From an uncultured Macellibacteroides sp. (GTDB taxonomy: Bacteria > Bacteroidota > Bacteroidia > Bacteroidales > Tannerellaceae): a stretch of DNA of 64,000 nt. Below the pieces are notes generated by a model that was given only the letters and a program-made list of their open reading frames with translations, did no database searches and was not told the origin of the DNA. Every line of letters starts with the position of its first letter. Within the stretch, counting starts at the first letter, position 1. Of this stretch, positions 1 to 7,150 are shown piece after piece. Location of the stretch: positions 3,410,001 through 3,474,000 of the forward strand of contig NZ_OY762974.1 of NCBI RefSeq assembly GCF_963667135.1. Reading direction: 5' to 3'. The translations under genes were made by a program, and so were the position numbers.

Positions 1-381
1 CAGGATGTATTTTATACGGATGCTCCCGATGGCGTAATAGGAAACGAAGACTGCGGACAGATGTCTGCATGGCATATTATGTCTGCCCTTGGATTCTATC
101 AGGTGAACCCTTCTAACGGCGTGTTTGTGTTTGGCAGTCCGTTGTTCGACAAAGTATCTGTGGCGCTGCCAGGCGGAAAACATTTTGAAGTGGTAGCCGA
201 AAATAATTCGAAAGAGAATGTCTATATCCAATCGGTAACCTTAAACGGAAAACCGTACGATAAGGCTTACATTCTGTACCAGGACATCATGAACGGAGGA
301 ACTCTGAAGTTTGTTATGGGCAACCAGCCTAACAAAAAATTCGGAGCCGATCCGGCTAGTCGTCCAGCTACAGCAATCTAA
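1..381 (+). CDS. GH92 alpha-1,2-mannosidase, C-terminal end (partial)
   Basis: Reading frame 1 is open from the first base, so the gene starts upstream of the window; 126 C-terminal residues are visible. They contain the GH92 signature GNEDCGQMSAW (about residues 14-24 of the visible part), whose acidic residues belong to the catalytic base/calcium site in characterised GH92 enzymes, followed by MSALGFYQVNPSNG and a C-terminal beta-sandwich. GH92 members are calcium-dependent exo-acting alpha-mannosidases, usually periplasmic or surface-located in Bacteroidales. It ends 27 bp before a second GH92 gene in the same direction, so the two are probably co-transcribed as the end of a mannan or N-glycan utilisation locus. 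Linkage specificity cannot be read from this fragment. Confidence 0.95.
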   Translation, partial: QDVFYTDAPDGVIGNEDCGQMSAWHIMSALGFYQVNPSNGVFVFGSPLFDKVSVALPGGKHFEVVAENNSKENVYIQSVTLNGKPYDKAYILYQDIMNGGTLKFVMGNQPNKKFGADPASRPATAI

Positions 382-408
382 AGTAAAAACACTCAAACGC
401 ATAGTATT

Positions 409-2694
409 ATGAACATTAATTTCGTAAAAACAGGCTGGAGTTTGCTCCTTACCGCTGCACTCGTTACCGGGTGTCAGACTAACGGGATTGGAAATATGTC
501 CGAGGACCTTTCCAAGGAGCCGGTGGACTTTGTGAATCCCTTTATGGGAAATATCAGCCACCTTCTTGTGCCTACTTATCCAACGGTGCATTTGCCCAAC
601 AGCATGCTGCGTGTTTATCCCGAACGGGGCGACTTTACAGGCGACCGTTTACAGGGTTTGCCCGTTATCGTAACCAGCCACCGGGGAAGTTCTGCCTTTA
701 ATCTTAGTCCTTATCAAGGCGACGAGGCAAATATCAAACCGGTGATAAGCTACAGTTACGACCTGGAAAAGATTGTACCGTACCGCTATTCTGTCTACCT
801 GGATGAAGCAAATATCAATGTTGATTACGCTCCTTCGTATCAGTCGGCTGTCTATTCCATCAATTTTGAGAAAAAGGCTTCGAACTACCTGATATTGAAT
901 ACCCGTAACGGCGAACTTACTTCCGAAGGAAACTGTATCAGCGGCTATCAATTTGTAGATGATAAAACAAAGATTTATCTCTATGCCGAAACCAACTTGT
1001 TTCCTGAGAAGAGTGGGGTACTTGCCGGCGACAGTCTTTCTTTTGGAAAGACTCAGGCTGCAGGACGCAATGCTGCACTTGTGCTAGCTTATGGCGACAA
1101 GGAACAGAAAATCGGACTCCGTTACGGAATTTCTTTTATCAGTACCGAGCAAGCCAAAAAGAACCTGCAACGCGAAATTAATGCTTACGATGTAGATGTG
1201 GTTGCCAAGGCAGGACGGACCGAATGGAATAAATCCTTAGGCAAAATTAAAGTGTTTGGGGGAACGGACGACGAGAGAACTATTTTTTATACCTCTCTTT
1301 ACCGTACCTACGAACGTATGATTTGCATCTCCGAGGATGGTAGTTACTACAGTGCAACCGACGGTAAAATTCACTCAGACGAAGGAATGCCTTTCTATAC
1401 CGACGACTGGATTTGGGACACTTACCGTGCCGTACATCCTTTACGTGTTTTAATTGAACCGCAGAAGGAACTTGCCATGGTTTCGTCGTATGTACGTATG
1501 GCGCAGCAATCGCCCGAAGGATGGATGCCAACCTTCCCCGAAGTAACAGGCGATAGTCACCGGATGAACGGAAACCATGCGGTAGCCGTAATTTGGGATG
1601 CCTATTGCAAGGGTCTTACAGGTTTTGATCTTGACAAGGCTTATAATGCCTGCAAGAGTGCAATAATGGATGAGACACTTGCCCCTTGGGTGCGTGCCAA
1701 AGCCGGAGATCTGGATGCTTTTTACAAAGAAAAAGGATATTTCCCTGCTTTGCACCCCAACGAAAAGGAAACAAGCAAGTTGGTGCATCCTTTCGAAAAC
1801 CGTCAGGTTATTGCTGTTACATTGGGAGCGAGTTTCGACGACTGGTGCTTGTCGCAGATTGCCAAAGCCCTTGGGAAGACAGACGATTATAACTATTTTC
1901 TGAAACGTTCGTACAACTACCGTAACGTGTTTAATAAAGAAACCGCGTTCTTCCATCCCAAAGATAATAAAGGAAAATTCATCATGCCCTTCGATTATGT
2001 ATTTTCCGGAGGACAAGGTGCCCGCGCATATTATGGCGAAAATAACGCCTGGGTATACCGCTGGGATGTACAACACAACGTGGGTGATTTGGTAACTCTG
2101 ATGGGCGGAAAGGATAGCTTCGCTACCAACCTCGACCAGATGTTTAATGAACCTCTTGGTAAAAGCAAGTTCGAATTTTACCGTGTGTTGCCCGATCATA
2201 CAGGAAATGTAGGTCAATTTTCCATGGCAAACGAACCCAGTCTTCATATTCCTTACCTGTACAACTATGCTGGTCAGCCCTGGAAAACCCAGAAGCGTAT
2301 CCGCAAACTGCTACAGGAATGGTTCCGCAACGACCTTATGGGCGTACCGGGTGATGAAGATGGCGGAGGAATGTCTGCATTCGTGGCTTTCTCGCAAATG
2401 GGATTTTATCCTGTAACTCCGGGATCTCCCACCTATAATATCGGCAGTCCTGTTTTCTCTGATGTGATCATAGATTTAGGAAACGGTAAAACTTTCGAAA
2501 TTAAAGCGGTGAATAGTTCGGAAGATAATAAATACATTCAGTCTGCCAAACTAAACGGCAAGGAGTGGAATCAACCTTGGTTTAGTCATAAAGATATTGT
2601 TAATGGAGGATTACTTGAATTAGAGATGGGTAATAAAGCGAACAAGGAATGGGGAGCAAAGCTACCTCCTCCTTCCGCCGAAAAAATCAACTAA
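409..2694 (+). CDS. GH92 family glycosidase lipoprotein (divergent branch)
   Basis: 761 residues. The N-terminus is a lipoprotein signal with lipobox LVTGC at about residues 18-22, so the protein is likely membrane-anchored. GH92 landmarks are present: WDTYRAVHPL near residue 340, the NEPSLHIPYLYNYAGQPWKT segment carrying the probable general acid Glu near 610, and PGDEDGGGMSAF near 648 with the acidic base/metal residues. It departs from typical family members in two places. The usual GNxDxGxMSAW is GDEDGGGMSAF, and the N-terminal segment that normally reads like GFSHxHLSGxG is TSHRGSSAFNLSP. The fold and key acids are kept, but substrate preference may differ from classical alpha-1,2-mannosidases. 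Second gene of the operon with the upstream GH92; a strong terminator follows. Confidence 0.92.
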   Translation: MNINFVKTGWSLLLTAALVTGCQTNGIGNMSEDLSKEPVDFVNPFMGNISHLLVPTYPTVHLPNSMLRVYPERGDFTGDRLQGLPVIVTSHRGSSAFNLSPYQGDEANIKPVISYSYDLEKIVPYRYSVYLDEANINVDYAPSYQSAVYSINFEKKASNYLILNTRNGELTSEGNCISGYQFVDDKTKIYLYAETNLFPEKSGVLAGDSLSFGKTQAAGRNAALVLAYGDKEQKIGLRYGISFISTEQAKKNLQREINAYDVDVVAKAGRTEWNKSLGKIKVFGGTDDERTIFYTSLYRTYERMICISEDGSYYSATDGKIHSDEGMPFYTDDWIWDTYRAVHPLRVLIEPQKELAMVSSYVRMAQQSPEGWMPTFPEVTGDSHRMNGNHAVAVIWDAYCKGLTGFDLDKAYNACKSAIMDETLAPWVRAKAGDLDAFYKEKGYFPALHPNEKETSKLVHPFENRQVIAVTLGASFDDWCLSQIAKALGKTDDYNYFLKRSYNYRNVFNKETAFFHPKDNKGKFIMPFDYVFSGGQGARAYYGENNAWVYRWDVQHNVGDLVTLMGGKDSFATNLDQMFNEPLGKSKFEFYRVLPDHTGNVGQFSMANEPSLHIPYLYNYAGQPWKTQKRIRKLLQEWFRNDLMGVPGDEDGGGMSAFVAFSQMGFYPVTPGSPTYNIGSPVFSDVIIDLGNGKTFEIKAVNSSEDNKYIQSAKLNGKEWNQPWFSHKDIVNGGLLELEMGNKANKEWGAKLPPPSAEKIN

Positions 2695-2711
2695 TAAAGT
2701 TATTACTATAT

Positions 2712-2750
2712 AAAGATCCCCCGTATCACCAGATACGGGGGATCTTTTTT
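2712..2750. terminator. Strong bidirectional intrinsic terminator
   Basis: A perfect 16-bp stem (2712-2727 with 2732-2747) encloses the tetraloop ACCA and is followed by a T run. It lies 17 bp after the GH92 stop and 15 bp from the stop of the convergent lipoprotein gene. Its A run on the other side lets it serve both strands. Confidence 0.93.
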
Positions 2751-2764
2751 GTTATGTTGGAAAC

Positions 2765-3757
2765 TTATTGATATTGAATATAAATGGGCTGAGGCTTTAG
2801 CTTTATCAGTTCCGGAGGAGTTAGCATGCGGTGAGGCGGACGTTTAAGGTCGTTTTTGTAAAACAGTTTGAATCCGGTAAACTGTACAGGCTCCTTAGAA
2901 ATATATTGACGGTAAGTGTCGTTTTTCAACACCGGAGGACCCCAGCCATCCATGTTCATCACAAGCTGTACTTCGGGATGCAACACAATATTACGGTAGT
3001 TTTTAACCATCCGTTGTGTAAACCTGTGTACAATAAGAATTTTCGGACTCAGGTTGTTCTCTCTTACTAATTTTGCCAGATATTCCGAGCAATAATTTAT
3101 ATCATCCGCTTCGTAAGATCCTATTTTAGTCCCCGGTCTGCTGCCGTCTTTCATGGAGAACTCCGGATCTATAGCCAGATGTACGTGAGGCATTTTAAGG
3201 TATTTCTCCAATAAAGGAACCTCTTCTTTTACGTTGCTAAGCGCTACCTGGATATCCAGAAAAACAATGGCATTTCCCATGCGGGCAATTGTTAAAGCTG
3301 AATCAATCTGGCTTTCCGGCATGCGCCTCCGGTATTTTCCGTCTTTCAGCGGACTACCTTGAGCCACCACGGCAATGTAATGAATAGCTGGTACCACCGG
3401 TGTGGATGGGTCTGCTTTTTCCCAGGCCTTCACTTCCGCTTTTAATTTTATCCACAACTCTTCCGGCGGGTATTCGCCCAAGACTCCCATCCTTTTTGAA
3501 TAAAGATTGCCATAAAACGCCACGATTCTGTTAAAAGGCAGAATGGCATTATCATTGGGGTAGGGCTGAGGTTTCACAGGCCATTGTCCGGTAGAGTCGC
3601 CATTGGCAAGGGCTCTAAGCTTTTTATTGTAAGCGAGGGTGTCGATTTTGCTCTTCGAATCTTCAGCACTTTTATTTTCAGGGTTCGAGCTTTGTACACA
3701 TCCGCCGGCAAAGATACAAACCACCGCAAGTGCTATGCAAATAAAATGCTTTTTCAT
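2765..3757 (-). CDS. Uncharacterised secreted lipoprotein
   Basis: 330 residues starting with a lipoprotein signal (MKKHFICIALAVVCIFAGGC, Cys at 20), then a charged linker. The mature part has recurring beta-strand/helix segments (IVAFYGNLYS, VPAIHYIAVVAQ, IVFLDIQVALSN, HVHLAIDPEFSM, KILIVHRFTQRMV, VQLVMNMDGWG), suggesting a TIM-barrel-like fold with aromatic and acidic residues at strand ends as in polysaccharide-active enzymes. No catalytic signature is recognised, so no function is assigned. It ends QPIYIQYQ. Convergent with the GH92 operon and separated from it by the shared terminator. The gene starts 34 bp before the end of thpR on the same strand, so the two may be co-transcribed. Confidence 0.85.
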   Translation of the reverse strand: MKKHFICIALAVVCIFAGGCVQSSNPENKSAEDSKSKIDTLAYNKKLRALANGDSTGQWPVKPQPYPNDNAILPFNRIVAFYGNLYSKRMGVLGEYPPEELWIKLKAEVKAWEKADPSTPVVPAIHYIAVVAQGSPLKDGKYRRRMPESQIDSALTIARMGNAIVFLDIQVALSNVKEEVPLLEKYLKMPHVHLAIDPEFSMKDGSRPGTKIGSYEADDINYCSEYLAKLVRENNLSPKILIVHRFTQRMVKNYRNIVLHPEVQLVMNMDGWGPPVLKNDTYRQYISKEPVQFTGFKLFYKNDLKRPPHRMLTPPELIKLKPQPIYIQYQ

Positions 3758-3800
3758 AATAAGGATGTTAACTGGTTATTTAGTGACAAAACAAAAACCC

Positions 3801-4367
3801 TTATACTAAAGTTGTGTTTTCTCCTGTTTTCAGTTTAGCACGATACAAAGCAGGATAGGCGCGTTTGCCCTCCACCACTTTGCTTTCGAATAGGATAACT
3901 TCGGATACGGTAAATTTAGTTGGCTTACCGAACGAAAACGAACTCAGATCCGCCTTACTATTTTTTAGCCTGGAAATTAAACTGATGTGAGGCTTGAATG
4001 GAAGCTTTTGCAACACGAATCCGTTTTTTATAAGTTTGGCATGGAGTTCCATCCATAGCTGATCCAACTTTTTTGTGCTTCCTCCAACACCTGCCCATAT
4101 CGTATGGGGTCTTTGAAAAGACGGAAAAGCGCCCAGCTCGTTCACGTGCAGTTTGAAAGCTTGCTTTTCAGAAATTACAGACTCCACAATCTCTGCCAAC
4201 GCGTGAATTGATTCGGGAAGTAATTCACCAAAGAATTCCAGTGTGATGTGAAAATACTCCGGCGATTTCCACGAACCCTCTATCCCCAGCTTTTCCAATC
4301 GCATCTGGGCTTCATAGAGTGAATGCTTTACTACAGCAGGCAGATCAATCCCAATGTATAGTCTCAT
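3801..4367 (-). CDS. thpR: RNA 2',3'-cyclic phosphodiesterase (2H family)
   Basis: 188 residues, the usual size for ThpR/LigT. Two HxT/Sx motifs that define 2H phosphoesterases are present: HITL in EYFHITLEFFGE (about residues 40-43) and HISL in LPFKPHISLISRL (about 126-129). The family hydrolyses 2',3'-cyclic phosphate RNA ends to 2'-phosphates in the cytoplasm and shows 2'-5' RNA ligase activity in vitro. The N-terminal MRLYIGIDLP is typical. A perfect AGGAGG Shine-Dalgarno sits a few bases before the ATG, which is unusual in Bacteroidetes and makes this start firm. Confidence 0.93.
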   Translation of the reverse strand: MRLYIGIDLPAVVKHSLYEAQMRLEKLGIEGSWKSPEYFHITLEFFGELLPESIHALAEIVESVISEKQAFKLHVNELGAFPSFQRPHTIWAGVGGSTKKLDQLWMELHAKLIKNGFVLQKLPFKPHISLISRLKNSKADLSSFSFGKPTKFTVSEVILFESKVVEGKRAYPALYRAKLKTGENTTLV

Positions 4368-4451
4368 GTAACCTCCTTATTTCTATCTCCAAAAATAAGA
4401 ATAAATAGGATATTTGCTATTATATTTCAATCAGGATTGCCCCCATTTTTG

Positions 4452-4510
4452 ACTTAAGGGAGAATTTACGGGGACTTAAGTCATATTTTTTTTTCACTTA
4501 AGTGAAAAAA
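4452..4510. repeat. Phased ACTTAAG word array, 22-bp period
   Basis: The heptamer ACTTAAG occurs at 4452, 4474 and 4496, exactly 22 bp apart. The second copy is the centre of the palindrome GACTTAAGTC (4473-4482) and the third of TTTTTTCACTTAAGTGAAAAAA split by its dyad at 4499/4500. The spacer sequences do not match one another. The array lies between thpR and the cas3 fragment. It may be a set of operator sites or a member of the phased-word arrays also seen at 13512, 34375 and 61840. Confidence 0.7.
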
Positions 4511-4553
4511 TGTCTCTACCTATTTCAATATAAGACACAGTATAAGACAAACT

Positions 4554-4694
4554 ATGAAAGAATATATTGCTCATGTAAGAGTTGATAACCATTGCCAATC
4601 CAATGAAGAGCACCTAATAGGAACTGCTGATTTAGCTTCTCAGTTTGCTGCTGATTTTCAATGTGAAAACTGGGTTACCTTATTAGGGCTTTTT
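4554..4694 (+). pseudogene. cas3 5' fragment (HD nuclease N-terminus), truncated
   Basis: The first 47 codons read like the start of a Cas3 HD domain: MKEYIAHVRVDN, then QSNEEHLIGTADLASQFAADF, then WVTLLGLF. In intact Cas3 of type I systems the EEHL His is a metal ligand and LLGLF is followed by HDxGK. Here the homology stops exactly before HD and the frame continues into sequence that is better read as an IS remnant on the other strand. The open frame runs to 4970 but residues after about 47 have no family character. No other cas gene or CRISPR array is visible in the window. I infer a dead relic of a type I CRISPR-Cas locus. Confidence 0.7.
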
Positions 4695-4793
4695 CTTGCA
4701 AGGCCGACATGGAGCTTTTGCGGAGGGTCGTTTATTTTAGCCTTTCAAGAATCGGAGAATACCTTTGCTTTGCATTTAAAAGAAAAGAACGCC

Positions 4794-4985
4794 TCAGGCA
4801 ACTTTTCTGTAAACGATCGCTGGAATTTTTCTTTCTATTCCCTGATGCACCCGGTTATAGTTGTAATACTCCATATATTACCGGATTCCCTTATAAAGTT
4901 CAAGACCGTCGTTGCAGGGATTCATATAAATATATTTCTGTTTAATTGTACGCCAGAAACGTTCTCTTAATTTAACATGTAATGA
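4794..4985 (-). pseudogene. IS3-family transposase (OrfB) C-terminal remnant
   Basis: Reading the minus strand from about 4985 to the stop at 4794 gives ERFWRTIKQKYIYMNP, then NDGLELYKGIR, an in-frame TAA, then YMEYYNYNRVHQGIERKIP and AIVYRKVA before the final stop. This is the end of an rve/DDE integrase domain of the IS3/IS150 type: ERFWRTIK carries the catalytic Glu region and YYNYNRVHQGI is the family's YN..RpH.gl motif. The internal stop and loss of everything upstream of the ERFW motif mark it as decayed. It abuts the cas3 fragment, so the insertion probably broke that gene. Confidence 0.85.
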
Positions 4986-5042
4986 ATTTTATCCATTATA
5001 GCATACCACAAAACACTGTATGATATTGTGAATCCTATGTGT

Positions 5043-5873
5043 TTAGCAAATGCTAACACTTTTTGCATTGCGATACTTCGCCGGTGACATTCCAAGGTGA
5101 GTACTTACATAGCGTCCAAAGAAAGAGGTGTTGGGAAAGTCAAGAGTATTAGAAATTTCTTTTATTGGCATTGTTGTATCTTTCAATAATCTTACAATTT
5201 CTTTTATTGTAAATTCTTGAATCCATTTAGAGGCACTTTTTCCGCTTATTTCTCTGCTGGTCAATGATAAATATTTGGTTGTTACACATAATTTATTGCT
5301 ATAGAAAAGAACTGTACGTTGTTCCTTAAAGTTTTTAGAAAGTAATTCCATAAAATTTTTAAACAATATATCCTTTCTACTTAATTTATTTTGTTCTAAT
5401 TTAACAAATTCAAAAAGTGAATTGGACATGTCGTAAAAGGAGGACATAAACAGAGAACAAACAAGTTCATATTTGTAATAATGATCTTTTTGATTGATTT
5501 TGCAATTTAAAAGCTCAAAATATTCATTAAATGTGGCAACATCTTTATCATTAAGATGGAGAATAGGATGTTTACTTAAATAAAAAGCTTTGTTCCATAT
5601 ATCCATATTGTTTGGGAATACATTTTTAATAAATTTCTCAGAAATGAGCATTGCTTTTCCTCTAAAATCAGGACTTAAAGTAGAGTTATCGAATATAGTG
5701 TTTGGTAAACAAATTATCAGATCATTTTTTACAATAAAAGACATCTTCCCGTCAATATTTGATTGAATACATCCTTCATTACATACCAATATAAAAGAGA
5801 ATTCTGATTTTACAGATTCTTCAATGATATCAATATCCATTACTTCGTCAATCATAATAATATCTCTTTCCAT
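5043..5873 (-). CDS. AraC family transcriptional regulator
   Basis: 276 residues. The C-terminal 100 carry two helix-turn-helix units of AraC type: KLCVTTKYLSLTSREISGKSASKWI (first HTH) and MPIKEISNTLDFPNTSFFGRYVSTHLGMSPAKYR (second HTH with the family signature). The N-terminal 150 are a probable cupin-like sensing domain. The gene is markedly AT-rich compared with its housekeeping neighbours. It is transcribed away from the RND efflux operon starting at 6128, and the 255-bp gap contains repeated ATTGTTC sites, so it most likely controls that operon and itself. The inducer cannot be predicted. Confidence 0.92.
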   Translation of the reverse strand: MERDIIMIDEVMDIDIIEESVKSEFSFILVCNEGCIQSNIDGKMSFIVKNDLIICLPNTIFDNSTLSPDFRGKAMLISEKFIKNVFPNNMDIWNKAFYLSKHPILHLNDKDVATFNEYFELLNCKINQKDHYYKYELVCSLFMSSFYDMSNSLFEFVKLEQNKLSRKDILFKNFMELLSKNFKEQRTVLFYSNKLCVTTKYLSLTSREISGKSASKWIQEFTIKEIVRLLKDTTMPIKEISNTLDFPNTSFFGRYVSTHLGMSPAKYRNAKSVSIC

Positions 5874-5974
5874 CTTGTTTGCAGTGTATATTTAAATCTT
5901 CTACGATGTAACAGTCAACCCTTTTATTCCTGTTTTTATTGGGTTGCAAAGGTCAGCATTTACAATAAATATTG

Positions 5975-6041
5975 ATTGTTCCAAAACGCTTCTTTATTGT
6001 TCAATATAGCCGTATAGAGTACGTCGAGGTAATATTGAACA
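5975..6041. promoter_or_regulatory. Putative AraC operator sites
   Basis: ATTGTTC occurs twice in direct orientation at 5975 and 5996, 21 bp apart, the spacing used by AraC dimers on tandem half-sites. The second copy extends to TGTTCAATAT (5998-6007), whose perfect inverted copy ATATTGAACA lies at 6032-6041. All three are in the gap between the divergent regulator and efflux operon. Confidence 0.55.
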
Positions 6042-6127
6042 TTTTACTGCCTTTATGAGGCTTTATTGATGTTTTAAAAGTTATCAACTTTGTGCCGATT
6101 ATAGAAATACAAAAATTAAAGATTAAA

Positions 6128-7150
6128 ATGAAAAAAAATCATTGTGCGGTAGTATTGTTACTGGCTTTAGTGATAACTAGCTGTGACAATCGTAAAAATG
6201 AGAATTTTATAAATTCTGTTAGAGTAAAGACTACTCAGGTTGCTATAGTTGCTACAGGAGGTTCTTGCCCGTATTCAGGCACAATAGAGGAGGTTACGTC
6301 GTCTTCGCTCAGTTTTGCTATACAGGGAACACTGGATAAACTTTCTGTTTGCGAAGGTCAGCACGTTAGTCAGGGACAGTTATTGGGTGTTCTGAACCAA
6401 TCATCTGTACAAAGTGCTTATGATGCTGCTGTTGCATCACTTAATCAAACTAATGATGCCTATGTGCGTATGAAGCAACTGCACGACAACGGAAGTTTGC
6501 CTGATATTAAATGGGTTGAAGCCGAAAGTCAGCTGCAACAAGCTCAGGCATTGGAGCGATTAAATCGTAAAAACTTGAATAACTGTAAACTATACGCACC
6601 TTTTGACGGAGTAATTGCCGAAAAAAACGCTGAAGTAGGGTACAATGTAATGCCCGGTGTGCAGGTAGTCCGTCTTGTTTCAGTAAAACAAGTAAAAGTA
6701 AAGATAGCTGTGCCCGAAAATGAAATATCATCTGTCAAGACAGGTCAAAGAGTGCAATTCAGAGTGGCTGCCCTAGACGAAAAGCAGTTTCACGGGGTTG
6801 TATCAGAAATAGGCATTGTCGCCAATTCTTTATCACGTTCATACGATGTAAAGATTTTGGTAGATAATTCCAATAGGGAACTGATGCCGGGAATGATTTG
6901 CAGTGCCAGATTTGTGAATGAATCCTCCGTATCAGGGATCATACTCCCTGCCGAAACTTTGCAGACCGATTCTCAGAATAAAACATTTGTATGGATATAT
7001 GCCAATGGAATCGCTAAACGTAGAATCGTAGAATGTGGTGGATTTACGGATCTAGGAGTGCTCATTTCAAGCGGATTGAAAGAGGGGGAAGAAGTAATTC
7101 TAGGTGGGCAACACAAAGTGAGTGAAGGTATGAAAATTGAAAAACTATGA
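6128..7150 (+). CDS. RND efflux periplasmic adaptor (HlyD/AcrA type) lipoprotein
   Basis: 340 residues from the ATG at 6128, chosen because it gives a lipoprotein signal (MKKNHCAVVLLLALVITSC, Cys at 19); a longer frame from 6092 would put 12 hydrophilic residues before it. The order is that of a membrane-fusion protein: barrel-sandwich half (LSFAIQGTLDKLSVCEGQHVSQGQLLG), alpha-helical hairpin (about 75-135), second lipoyl half (LYAPFDGVIAEKNAEVGYNV), beta-barrel (VKVKIAVPENEISSVKTGQ) and membrane-proximal domain ending VILGGQHKVSEGMKIEKL. It links the inner-membrane pump to the outer-membrane channel. The stop overlaps the pump's start codon (ATGA), indicating translational coupling. Confidence 0.95.
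   Translation: MKKNHCAVVLLLALVITSCDNRKNENFINSVRVKTTQVAIVATGGSCPYSGTIEEVTSSSLSFAIQGTLDKLSVCEGQHVSQGQLLGVLNQSSVQSAYDAAVASLNQTNDAYVRMKQLHDNGSLPDIKWVEAESQLQQAQALERLNRKNLNNCKLYAPFDGVIAEKNAEVGYNVMPGVQVVRLVSVKQVKVKIAVPENEISSVKTGQRVQFRVAALDEKQFHGVVSEIGIVANSLSRSYDVKILVDNSNRELMPGMICSARFVNESSVSGIILPAETLQTDSQNKTFVWIYANGIAKRRIVECGGFTDLGVLISSGLKEGEEVILGGQHKVSEGMKIEKL

Noticed and set aside
1450-2247. Long minus-strand frame of 265 codons inside the GH92 gene
   Set aside because: Antisense shadow of a well-supported GH92 coding sequence; no family resemblance and no start signals.
4554-4970. Possible intact 138-residue protein
   Set aside because: Only the first 47 residues make sense (Cas3 HD start); the rest is the reverse complement of an IS3 transposase tail.
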